A stretch of DNA of 64,000 nt from contig JADJBS010000020.1 of assembly GCA_016703665.1 (NCBI GenBank), positions 496,001 through 560,000 on the forward strand, in the 5' to 3' direction. The notes beneath the pieces were generated by a model, which saw only the letters and a program-made list of their open reading frames with translations, was not told where the DNA came from and made no database searches. The translations under genes and the position numbers were made by a program. How positions within the stretch are numbered: the first letter of the stretch is position 1; every line of letters starts with the position of its first letter. Source of the stretch: Candidatus Defluviibacillus avedoerensis (GTDB lineage: Bacteria; Pseudomonadota; Gammaproteobacteria; Burkholderiales; Burkholderiaceae_C). Of this stretch, positions 46,757-54,962 are shown piece after piece.

Positions 46757-48253
46757 GCTGGCTCCTTGGCATCGAGGGATTCTTCAACAAACTGAAGCAC
46801 CAGGTTGCGGGCTACGAGGGAGCGATAGGCCCAGGTAGCGCGAAGCCCATCGCGCGCGACAAAGCTGGCGGCAATGGCGGCGTCCAGTGCGGCGGCGCTC
46901 ACCTCGGCGGGCAATTTGCCTTCCAGCACGGCTTCCAGTTTGGGGGCGCGGCAGGGAGAGGGCGCCAGACCGTTGTAGGCCAGTTTCACATTCTTCAGCT
47001 TGCCTGCGGACAGTTCATAAACCAAAGCGCAGCAAGTCGCAGAGATGTCCTGCTCAAAACGCTTGCTGATCTTGTGGGCGCGGAACACCTGACCATCTTT
47101 GGGTTTAGGAATTTCCACAGCCTCCATGAATTCGCTGGGCTGCATCACGGTTGTCTTCTGACCGGTGTAGAACTTGTCCAGTGCAACCGCGCGTTTCTTG
47201 TCACCACGCCGCAAGTGCACCGTGGCACCCAGCGCCAGCAAGCAGGGCATGGTGTCGCCAATCGGTGAGCCGTTGGCTATATTGCCCGCCAGCGTTGCGG
47301 TGGAGCGGATGGGCGGCGACCCAAAACGGCAACACCTCGCCGAAGTCTGGGTAGGGCCGTTCGACCAGTTTCTCGACTTCTGCCAGGGACACTGCCGCGC
47401 CAATGCGCCAGGTCGGGCCTTTGTCTTCAATTTTCTTCAGTTCGGTGACATGACCCAGGTAAACAATGTGCTCAGGGCGAGAGAAGGCTTTGTTGACCTG
47501 TAAACCGATTTCGGTGCTACCCGCGAGCAAGGTGGCTTGGGGGTGCTCGATCAGGTATTCGGCCAACTCCACCAAGGTGGCAGGCGACACAAACTCACTG
47601 CCTTTGCGGGTACGCACCACAGGTTGAACCACGATGTCGCCTTCCAGGTTGTATACCGGCACCGTGGCACGCTTGATTTCTTTCAGTAAAGGGATGTCTG
47701 CTCGGTCATCGATTTTCAGATCCGTCGCAGGCGCCTCGCTGGCGCGAATGGCCGCCTCCACAATCGGTTTGTACCCGGTGCAACGGCACAAATTGCCGCT
47801 GAGCGAGTCATTGATTTGCTGCCGGGTAGGCGCCGTCCCTTGCGCTCGAATCTGCAAGTCCTGCATGAGGCTGGTCAGACTCATCACAATGCCTGGCGTG
47901 CAAAACCCGCACTGGGTACCATGGCAACTCGCCATTTCCTGCTGAACAGGGTGCAACGTGCCATCGGCCTTTTTCAAGCTCTCTACCGTCTTGACGGACT
48001 TGCCATCCAGCGAGGGCAGCAGCTGCAGGCAGCTGTTGACCGGGATGTAATTGACGCCCGTGCCCGCTGCATTGAGTTCACCCACCATCACCACGCAGGC
48101 GCCGCAATCGCCCTCCGCGCAGCCCTCCTTGGTGCCCGTGCGGTGAAGCTGCTCTCGGAGATAGTCGAGCACGGTGGTGGTACGGCGCTCGCCTTGGGCT
48201 TCAATGATCTTGCCGTCCAGCACAAAGCGGACGGTATTGGTGACTTCACTCAT
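46753..48253 (-). CDS. xdhA: xanthine dehydrogenase FeS/FAD small subunit, frame broken once
   Basis: The electron-transfer subunit. The N-terminal 2Fe-2S domains carry CAEGDCGACVV, CLQL, CHGTQCGFCTPG and LCRCTGY, all cysteines present. The FAD domain follows (LLAGSTEIGLQVNK). Near 47327-47330 the frame shifts after PDFGEVLP. Restoring two bases (or dropping one) gives LRRFGSPPIRSTATLAGNIANGSPIGD, the conserved FAD-site motif, and reading runs to the stop at 46755. The total is close to 500 residues. The stop overlaps the xdhB start. Promoter elements upstream of 48253 are not obvious. Confidence 0.92.
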
Positions 48254-48340
48254 GGGTTGGTGATGGACAGGTGGACAAGATTTGAATGCGACATACGATT
48301 TTTAAATGCCACCCATATTCAAACACATCTGGGCGCGAAT

Positions 48341-48688
48341 CTGCATCAGCCCGATGGTAGGTCGAGTAATTCCAAGGGCTGACGAGCAAAAGGCACGTGG
48401 TAATGCTGGTCAACGTGCGAATTACGGTTGAAGTCCAAAGTCACACGGTTTAGGAAGTGGGCTCGGGCAACTGCATGCCTTTCCACGAAGTAACCAGCCT
48501 CATCAAATACCAGGCGGGAAGCTGCCCTGTCTTCAAGCTGCTGTTGTCAGAAAGCGGGCCATCGCTGCCCGTCATGGTTGAGAACAAGCGGCGAACCAAC
48601 GTCGCGACCTCACCGTCTGTAAAGAGCTCGTCGCCATGCCCGCTTCAGGGCACGCATTGGTGTCCAGCACATGCGTAGAAAGACCCAT
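48341..48688 (-). pseudogene. degenerate second copy of hiuH
   Basis: The start MGLSTHVLDT and the upstream CAGGAGAAATTC are identical to the intact hiuH at 50010. Thereafter several substitutions and indels break the frame (GEVATLVRRL..LNHDG can be followed across frames), though LDF.R.., DQHYHVPF and the end PWNYSTY remain recognisable. The likeness ends about 24 bases upstream of the start, so the copy lacks the TGTATACA operator. It is a duplicated and decayed 5-hydroxyisourate hydrolase gene. Confidence 0.85.
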
Positions 48689-48749
48689 GAATTTCTCCTG
48701 AAATGGTTTTCGAGGAGATGAATCATTACCAGCCCGATAACTCTGCCCT

Positions 48750-48779
48750 TTGCCAATCTGCCTGGAGTTCACTTATAAT
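48750..48779 (+). promoter_or_regulatory. strong sigma-70-type promoter
   Basis: TTGCCA (48750-48755) and TATAAT (48774-48779) are 18 bp apart; GGAGGA follows at 48787-48792. It reads into the decayed alanine-rich gene. Confidence 0.7.
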
Positions 48780-48820
48780 CTCGCGCGGAGGAAAACGGGG
48801 CAATTTCTTGTACAACTCCT

Positions 48821-49542
48821 TTGGCTACAACGATAGCACTTCATCAAGCAGTCTTACTTAGCTCTACAAAATTTGTCCTGACAAATTCTCGCAAATGGGC
48901 AACCAGTGTTCTGGTCGCCGCCTCTATGGCTGTAGTAGGTACGGCCAGCGCTTTGGACGAAGCTTTGGTTGACGCCATGGCAGCTGACATCACGGCTGTC
49001 ATGGTTGGCATGCCAATCAACGCGACCAACGATAAAAATAGCGGACATCAAAGCCATGATGGACAGCAAACCCGCCTACGCTGGCAAGATAGACGAGCTG
49101 ATTCAGGCGTTTGCAGATGCCAGGGCTGTAGACGCAGTGGCTGTCAAAGTTGTCATGACAGCATCGGCCAATTTGCCGCCCGCGCCTCAACAAGATTTGT
49201 TGGTTATCGCGGCCCCCTGCAAAGGGGTGACGATTACTAGGAAAGTTCCAGCTTGGGAAGTGCAGTTGTCGAACAAATACAGCAAGGCGGCAGCCGCTAG
49301 ATCACGCATCAGAAGCCAGGAGGGGCAGCATTACCGACCCGGTCACGGCTGCAGGGTCGTTTTTTGATGGGCGGAGTCAGAATTTTGGACAGCAACAACA
49401 AAGTCTGACAGGTGCAATTCAAGATCTGCAATCGCCAGTGAGTACCCCCATTTTTCAAACACCAATCGGTGGAATAGGTGGTTCGATAACCTCGAATACA
49501 CCATCTAGCCAAGGCGCTGGCACGGGCGTCAGCCGCACTTGA
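48821..49542 (+). pseudogene. decayed alanine-rich secreted protein gene, three frames
   Basis: A signal-peptide-like start (NSRKWATSVLVAASMAVVGTASA, then LDEALVDAMAADITAVMVGM) breaks near 49030. The next frame gives IADIKAMMDSKPAYAGKIDELIQAFADARAVDAVAVKVVM..., and a third frame from about 49300 gives GSITDPVTAAGSFFDGRSQNF and a Gly/Ser/Gln-rich tail to a TGA at 49542. Regularly spaced Ala-rich helical repeats resemble small secreted proteins of unknown function in related bacteria. A strong promoter and a ribosome site lie before it. The true start is unclear. Confidence 0.6.
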
Positions 49543-49659
49543 TAGTGAAATGACGGCGGCTGAGTTCGAAGAGTTTAAAGCGAATTCAAAGGGCTGCTAG
49601 ATTGACTTACCAGGATGGTGGGCTCGAATCTGGCTTTCGTGTAGACAGGCAAGCCCAAC

Positions 49660-50010
49660 TCAAGACCCCCGATAGGTCGAATAGCTCCAGGGGCTCACAA
49701 GCAGCGGCACGTGGTAGTGCTGGTCAGTATGGGCAATGCCAAAGTCCAGTGCCACCCGGTTCAAAAAGTTGGGCACTGGTAATTCCACGCCCTTGGCGGC
49801 AAAGTAACCAGCTACATCAAATACCAGGCGGTAAGTGCCCTTCTTCAAACTGTTGTTGTCATAGAGCGGGCCGTCGCTGCGCCCGTCATGGTTGAGAACA
49901 AAGCGGCGAACCAACGTCGCGACCTCACCGTCTGTGGTGTAAAGAGACACTGCCATGCCCGCTGCGGGGCAGCCGTGCATGGTGTCCAGCACATGCGTAG
50001 AAAGACCCAT
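49660..50010 (-). CDS. hiuH: 5-hydroxyisourate hydrolase
   Basis: A transthyretin-like enzyme that hydrolyses 5-hydroxyisourate to OHCU, the step after PuuD. The 116-residue product starts MGLSTHVLDTMHGCPAAGMAV (catalytic His and the family signature) and ends in the hallmark YSTYRGS; the RVALDFGIAHTDQHYHVPLLVSPW core is complete. The ATG at 50010 has GGAG upstream. It diverges from gntR, with an operator palindrome between them. Confidence 0.97.
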   Translation of the reverse strand: MGLSTHVLDTMHGCPAAGMAVSLYTTDGEVATLVRRFVLNHDGRSDGPLYDNNSLKKGTYRLVFDVAGYFAAKGVELPVPNFLNRVALDFGIAHTDQHYHVPLLVSPWSYSTYRGS

Positions 50011-50041
50011 GAATTTCTCCTGAAATGGTTTTTACGTACAT

Positions 50042-50057
50042 AAAGTGTATACACTTT
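50042..50057. promoter_or_regulatory. 16-bp perfect palindrome, putative GntR operator
   Basis: AAAGTGTATACACTTT lies midway between hiuH and gntR. Its TGTATACA core recurs at two other purine-catabolism promoters in the window. A regulator gene next to its own operator is typical of GntR/FadR-type proteins. Confidence 0.8.
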
Positions 50058-50073
50058 TGGAAACAACGGTATC

Positions 50074-50749
50074 ATGAGCACCATGGAATCCTCTGCCACC
50101 CTGACGATTGTCGAGGCCTTGACCAAAGCCATTGTTGAGCACCGCCTGCAACCCGGAGCCAAGCTGGCCGAGCAAAAGCTGGCAGATCACTTTGGCGTCT
50201 CTCGCACTCTGGTACGCCAAGCCTTGTACCAACTTGCACAAAACCGTCTGGTCAAACTGGAGCCCGCACGCGGCGCGTTTTGTGGCAGCGCCCACTGCGC
50301 TGGAGGCAAAACAGGTATTTGCGGTGCGCCGCATGCTCGAATCCGAAATGGTGCGCACATTTGTGCGTACCCAGACGCCAGCAAAACTCAAGGCACTGCG
50401 CGACCATGTCAAGCAGGAGAAAGCCGCACTTGCCTCACGCAATATGGCAGCTGGCAATGATTTGCTGAACGACTTTCATGTCCGCATGGCGGAACTCATG
50501 GGCAACGATGTACTCGCGCAGATTCTTGACGATCTGGTATCGCGCTGCGCACTGATCACGCTGATGTACCAGACAGACACCCACGCCTGCCACAACGCTG
50601 ACGAGCATGACGACATCGTCAAAGCCATTGCTGCCCGGGACGAAGTTGAGGCAGCACGCATCATGGCCGAGCATCTGGAGCACGTGGAACATCATTTGAC
50701 CTTTGACCGCAAGATTCCCAGCAGCGACATCGCCAAAGCCTTGTCCTGA
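50074..50749 (+). CDS. GntR/FadR-family regulator of purine catabolism, frame broken once
   Basis: The winged helix-turn-helix is clear: KAIVEHRLQPGAKLAEQKLADHFGVSRTLVRQALYQLAQNRLVKLEPARGAF (about 18-70). Four T at 50278-50281, with three expected, shift the frame; dropping one links ARGAF to VAAPTALEAKQVFAVRRMLESEMVR and the FCD ligand domain with the metal-site His residues in NADEHDDIVKAI and MAEHLEHVEHHL. The repaired length is 224 residues. It is divergent from hiuH and upstream of puuE, and is probably autoregulated through the palindrome at 50042. Confidence 0.9.
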
Positions 50750-50773
50750 TCGTTTTTAAATTTGATACACCTC

Positions 50774-51724
50774 ATGAATTACGACACCACCCTTCCCTAT
50801 CCCCGTGACCTGCGCGGCTATGGCAAGAACGTACCTCATGCCCGCTGGCCGGGCCAGGCCCGGATTGCTGTGCAGTTTGTGCTTAACTACGAAGAAGGCG
50901 GCGAAAACAACCAGTTGCACGGAGACACAGCCTCTGAGACTTTCCTGTCTGAAATTGTGGGCGCTCAGGCCTTTGACAACCGCCACATGAGCATGGAATC
51001 CATGTACGAATATGGCTCTCGCGCGGGTGTCTGGCGCATCCTGCGCGAGTTTGAAAAACGCGGCTGGCCGCTGACCATTTTTGGTGTCTCCAGCGCGCTG
51101 GAGCGTCACCCCGACGTCACCCGTGCCATGGTTGAGCAAGGTCACGAAATTGCCTGTCACGGCATGAAGTGGATTCACTACCAGCACATGCCAGAGGCTA
51201 CTGAGCGTGAGCACATGGCAGCGGCCACTGCATCGATTCGTAAACTCACCGACGGCCAGTGGCCGCTGGGTTGGTACACCGGGCGCGACAGCCCCATACA
51301 CACCGCCTCGGTAATGGATCAAGGTGGCTATGAATACGATAGCGACTACTATGGTGACGATCTGCCGTTCTGGATGAAAGTTGCCAAATCCGACGGCAAG
51401 GTGGCCCCGCAATTGATCGTGCCCTACACGCTGGATTGCAATGACATGCGCTTTGCGGCGCCTCAAGGATTCAACACGGGCGAGCATTTCCTGCAATACC
51501 TCAAAGACAGCTTTGATGTGCTGTACGAAGAAGGGGACCCAGAGGGCCTGGACCGCCCCAAGATGATGAGCATCGGCATGCATTGCCGCCTGCTGGGCAA
51601 GCCTGGGCGCTTCAAGGCGCTGCAGAAGTTTCTGGACTATGTGCAATTACACGATCAGGTTTGGGTGGCGCGCCGCATCGACATCGCACGGCACTGGAAA
51701 GCCGTCCACCCTTACATGCCCTGA
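50774..51724 (+). CDS. puuE: allantoinase PuuE
   Basis: A polysaccharide-deacetylase-fold allantoinase, unrelated to AllB, converting allantoin to allantoate. The 316-residue product has the family N-terminus YPRDLRGYGKNVPHARWPGQARIAVQFVLNYEEGGE, then GHEIACHGMKWIHYQ and GWYTGRDSPIHT, with C-terminal MMSIGMHCRLLGKPGRFKALQKFLDYV. Start ATG 50774; a TTG at 50762 is an alternative. It follows gntR by 24 bases and precedes the UraD-AllC fusion by 15 bases. Confidence 0.96.
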   Translation: MNYDTTLPYPRDLRGYGKNVPHARWPGQARIAVQFVLNYEEGGENNQLHGDTASETFLSEIVGAQAFDNRHMSMESMYEYGSRAGVWRILREFEKRGWPLTIFGVSSALERHPDVTRAMVEQGHEIACHGMKWIHYQHMPEATEREHMAAATASIRKLTDGQWPLGWYTGRDSPIHTASVMDQGGYEYDSDYYGDDLPFWMKVAKSDGKVAPQLIVPYTLDCNDMRFAAPQGFNTGEHFLQYLKDSFDVLYEEGDPEGLDRPKMMSIGMHCRLLGKPGRFKALQKFLDYVQLHDQVWVARRIDIARHWKAVHPYMP

Positions 51725-51739
51725 GCCCAAGGAATCATC

Positions 51740-53596
51740 ATGGCAATGACTTTAGAACAACTGAACGCGACATCTGAATCACACGCCGCTGAAATGCTTG
51801 ACGGTCTGTATGAGCATTCACCCTGGATCGCTCAAGCGGCTTTGGCAGCGCGCCCCTTTCGCTCGCTGTCACATTTGAAACATGAGATGGTGAAGGTCTT
51901 GCAAGACGCGGGGGTTGAAGCGCAGGTCAGTCTGATCCGTGCCCACCCCGAGTTGGCAGGCAAAGCCATGGTGTCCAACACGCTCACAGCCGAGTCCACC
52001 AACGAGCAAAGCAAAGCGGGGCTGACCCAGTGCACGCCAGCAGAATTTGCACATATTCAAAAGCTCAACACCGACTACAACGGCAAGTTCGGCTTTCCGT
52101 TTGTGCTGGCCGTGCGGGGCCCACGCGGCACGGGCTTGAACAAGCAGCAGATCATTGAAACCTTTGAGCGGCGCTTTGCCAACCCCGTGGACTATGAAAG
52201 GGATGAGTGCATTCGCAATATCCACCGCATTGTTGAAATTCGCTTGAACGACAAGTTTGGCGTCGAGCCCACCCTTGGCAACGATGTGTGGGATTGGCAG
52301 GAAAAGCTTGCACAGCACAGCGACCCGGGTTATGCAGAGTATGGCCAACTCACCGTCACCTATTTGACAGACGCCCACCGTGCCTGCGCCCAGCGCATTT
52401 CACACTGGATGCGTGACTGCGGTTTTGATGACATTGAAATCGATGCAGTGGGCAACGTCGTGGGTCGTTACCGTGCCATTTCCACCGACACTGCCACAGC
52501 GCAGGGCCGCCCCAAGCAAGGCGCGGCCCCCTCGGGGGGCAGCGCAGCACACGAAGTGGCAAGCGTGGGAGTCAAAACACTGCTAACAGGGTCCCACTAC
52601 GACACCGTGCGCAATGGCGGCAAGTACGACGGGCGCCTGGGCATCTTTGTCCCCATGGCCTGTGTACGCGAACTTCATCGCCAAAACAAACGCCTGCCGT
52701 TTCACATCGAGGTGGTCGCCTTTGCCGAAGAAGAAGGCCAACGGTATAAGGCCACTTTCCTCGGCTCTGGCGCACTCACAGGGCATTTCGACAAATCATG
52801 GCTGGACCAAGAGGACGGTGATGGCATCACGATGCGCGCCGCCATGCAACACGCGGGGCTGTGCATTGATGACATTGCCAAGCTCAAGCGTGACCCTGCC
52901 AAGTATCTGGGCTTTATTGAAGTTCATATCGAGCAGGGCCCAGTGCTGAATGAACTGGACATTCCTTTGGGAATCGTCACTTCCATCAACGGTGGCAGGC
53001 GCTTTCAGTGTGAAGTGATGGCCATGGCAAGCCATGCGGGCACTACACCAATGAACCGTCGCCGAGACGCGGCGGCGGCAGCAGCAGAATTGCTGCTGTA
53101 TGTCGAACAACGCTCTGCCAAGGACGGTGACTCTGTAGGCACAGTGGGCATGCTGAATGTGCCCAACGGTTCCATCAACGTGGTACCTGGTGCGTGTAAA
53201 TTCAGTCTTGATTTGCGGGCGCCCAACGATGCCCAGCGTGACGCTTTGGTTGACGATGTGTTGGATCAGCTCAAACGCATCTGCCTTCGCCGGTCCGTAT
53301 CGTTCACAGTGGAAGAAACCATGCGCGCCGCCGCAGCGCCAAGCGACAGTGAATGGCAGTTGCGATGGGAAAAGGCTGTCGATGCCCTGGGCGTGCCGCA
53401 GTACCGCATGCCCAGCGGCGCGGGCCACGACGCGATGAAGCTGCATGAAATCATGCCCCAGGCCATGCTTTTTGTGCGGGGCTTGAATGCTGGCATCAGT
53501 CACAACCCACTGGAATCCACCACCAGCGACGACATGCAGCTGGCCGTTGAAGCCACCACCCATTTGATTTACCAACTCGCGGATGAACTGACATGA
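51740..53596 (+). CDS. fused OHCU decarboxylase (UraD) and allantoate amidohydrolase (AllC-like)
   Basis: A 618-residue two-domain enzyme. Residues 1-170 form OHCU decarboxylase (FRSLSHLKHEMVKVL, LIRAHPELAGKAM, KLNTDYNGKFGFPFVLAVRG). From about 180 an M20 allantoate amidohydrolase follows (LLTGSHYDTVRNGGKYDGRLGI, VVAFAEEEGQRYKATFLGSGALTG, FIEVHIEQGPVLNE, MASHAGTTPMNRRRDA, with metal-binding His/Asp/Glu residues). The order UraD-AllC is known in Burkholderiales. A 30-residue Ala/Gly/Ser insertion (ATAQGRPKQGAAPSGGSAAHE) comes from the GC-rich repeat. It catalyses the steps after HiuH and after PuuE. Confidence 0.92.
   Translation: MAMTLEQLNATSESHAAEMLDGLYEHSPWIAQAALAARPFRSLSHLKHEMVKVLQDAGVEAQVSLIRAHPELAGKAMVSNTLTAESTNEQSKAGLTQCTPAEFAHIQKLNTDYNGKFGFPFVLAVRGPRGTGLNKQQIIETFERRFANPVDYERDECIRNIHRIVEIRLNDKFGVEPTLGNDVWDWQEKLAQHSDPGYAEYGQLTVTYLTDAHRACAQRISHWMRDCGFDDIEIDAVGNVVGRYRAISTDTATAQGRPKQGAAPSGGSAAHEVASVGVKTLLTGSHYDTVRNGGKYDGRLGIFVPMACVRELHRQNKRLPFHIEVVAFAEEEGQRYKATFLGSGALTGHFDKSWLDQEDGDGITMRAAMQHAGLCIDDIAKLKRDPAKYLGFIEVHIEQGPVLNELDIPLGIVTSINGGRRFQCEVMAMASHAGTTPMNRRRDAAAAAAELLLYVEQRSAKDGDSVGTVGMLNVPNGSINVVPGACKFSLDLRAPNDAQRDALVDDVLDQLKRICLRRSVSFTVEETMRAAAAPSDSEWQLRWEKAVDALGVPQYRMPSGAGHDAMKLHEIMPQAMLFVRGLNAGISHNPLESTTSDDMQLAVEATTHLIYQLADELT
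52493..52544 (-). repeat. 52-bp GC-rich palindromic element inside uraD-allC
   Basis: Inverse-oriented copy of the valS element; 46 of 52 bases match. On the coding strand it yields a Gly/Ser/Pro-rich insert (GRPKQGAAPSGGSAAHE) between GNVVGRY and the metal-site loop GSHYDTV of the amidohydrolase domain, a place where homologues have no insertion. Confidence 0.8.
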
Positions 53597-54843
53597 CAGC
53601 CCACACAGAAGCCTACGCCAAGCTGGATGCTTGGATTGATGCCCACTTTGACGAGCAGACCCGCTTTCTGCAGGAGTTGGTACGCGTCCCCACCGACACG
53701 CCCCCAGGCAACAATGCCCCGCATGCAGACCGCCTGGCAGATCTGCTCAAGCCCATGGGATTTGATGCCGAGAAATTCCCCATCCCCGCCGACGAAGTCA
53801 AAGCCTACGGATTGGAATCGCTTACCAACCTGATTGTTCGTCGCCACTACGGCGCCGGCAAAACCATTGCATTGAATGCCCACGGCGACGTGGTTCCGCC
53901 TGGCGAGGGCTGGTCCAAAGACCCTTATGGGGCAGAAATTGCCGATGGCAAGATGTATGGCCGTGCCACCGCTGTCAGCAAATGCGACATGTCCACCTTC
54001 ACCTTTGCGGTGCGCGCACTTGAGTCGCTTGGCGCGACGCTCAAAGGCAATGTCGAACTCCACTTCACTTACGACGAAGAATACGGCGGTGAGAAAGGGC
54101 CAGGTTGGCTCTTGGCCAACGGCCATACCAAGCCTGACCTGATGATGGCCGCAGGCTTCAGCTACCAGGTGGTGACCGCCCACAATGGCTGTTTGCAAAT
54201 GGAAGTGACCGTTCACGGCAAGTCCGGTCACGCCGCCGTACCCGACACCGGCATTGATGCCTTGCAGGCCGCTGTGCAAATCATGAACGCCCTGTACGCG
54301 CAAAACACGCTCTACAAATCGATGTTGTCCAAGGTGACAGGTATTACCCACCCGTACCTGAACATTGGGCAGATTGTGGGCGGCACCAACACAAACGTGA
54401 TCCCAGGTCGCGTCAGCTTCAAGCTGGACCGCCGCATGATCCCGGAGGAAAACCCGACAGAAGTTGAAGCCAACATCCGCAAGGTCATTGCTGACGCAGC
54501 AGCAGGCTTCACCACTCAAACTGGCAAGCCCGTGCAAATTGACGTACAGCGTCTTTTGATGTGCCATGCCATGAAGCCACTGCCGGGCAACAAGCCTTTG
54601 GTGGATGCCCTGTGCAAGCATGGCACCGAAGTCTTTGGCGAGCCAATCCCTGCGGTTGGCACGCCCTTATACACCGATGTGCGTTTGTATGTTGAGAAGG
54701 GTATCCCTGGCGTGATTTATGGCGCTGGACCTCGTACCGTGGCGGAATCCAACGCCAAACGTGCAGACGAACGGATCGACCTGGAAGACCTTCGCCGCGC
54801 CACCAAAGTCGTCGCGCGAACCCTGTTGGATTTGTTGAAATAG
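53593..54843 (+). CDS. M20-family metallopeptidase/amidohydrolase
   Basis: A 416-residue ArgE/DapE/ACY1-type protein. LVRVPTDTPPGNNAPHADRL, NAHGDVVPPGEGWSKDPYGAEI and YDEEYGGEKGPGWLLANG provide the metal ligands and catalytic Glu, with a dimerisation lobe in the middle. The start overlaps the uraD-allC stop (ATGA). Being in the purine operon, it may act on a ureido intermediate (ureidoglycine or ureidoglycolate); that role is inferred. The product is not clearly a known AllC. Confidence 0.85.
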   Translation: MTAHTEAYAKLDAWIDAHFDEQTRFLQELVRVPTDTPPGNNAPHADRLADLLKPMGFDAEKFPIPADEVKAYGLESLTNLIVRRHYGAGKTIALNAHGDVVPPGEGWSKDPYGAEIADGKMYGRATAVSKCDMSTFTFAVRALESLGATLKGNVELHFTYDEEYGGEKGPGWLLANGHTKPDLMMAAGFSYQVVTAHNGCLQMEVTVHGKSGHAAVPDTGIDALQAAVQIMNALYAQNTLYKSMLSKVTGITHPYLNIGQIVGGTNTNVIPGRVSFKLDRRMIPEENPTEVEANIRKVIADAAAGFTTQTGKPVQIDVQRLLMCHAMKPLPGNKPLVDALCKHGTEVFGEPIPAVGTPLYTDVRLYVEKGIPGVIYGAGPRTVAESNAKRADERIDLEDLRRATKVVARTLLDLLK

Positions 54844-54851
54844 GTTTTTTT

Positions 54852-54868
54852 CCAGGGTTAACCCCTGG
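54852..54868 (+). terminator. weak hairpin at the end of the puuE operon
   Basis: CCAGGG (54852-54857) pairs with CCCTGG (54863-54868) around a 5-base loop, followed by CTTTCTCT. The T-run is interrupted, so the support is moderate. Confidence 0.5.
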
Positions 54869-54890
54869 CTTTCTCTATTCAAATTTTTGA

Positions 54891-54930
54891 CTATTGTGTA
54901 TACAATTTTTGTGTGCAAATTGGCACACAA
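54891..54930 (+). promoter_or_regulatory. operator region of the permease gene
   Basis: A TGTATACA core (54897-54904) resembles the palindromes at puuD and hiuH/gntR. A second inverted repeat, TTGTGTGC (54909-54916) with GCACACAA (54923-54930), lies 4 bases farther on. Both lie 30-70 bases upstream of the permease start. Confidence 0.65.
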
Positions 54931-54962
54931 GAATATTTGGGTGCGCCCAGAGGAGTACAACA

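Noticed and set aside
47653..47665. GTTGTATACCGG as a further GntR operator
   Set aside because: It has GTATAC but not the full TGTATACA core and lies inside xdhA coding sequence.
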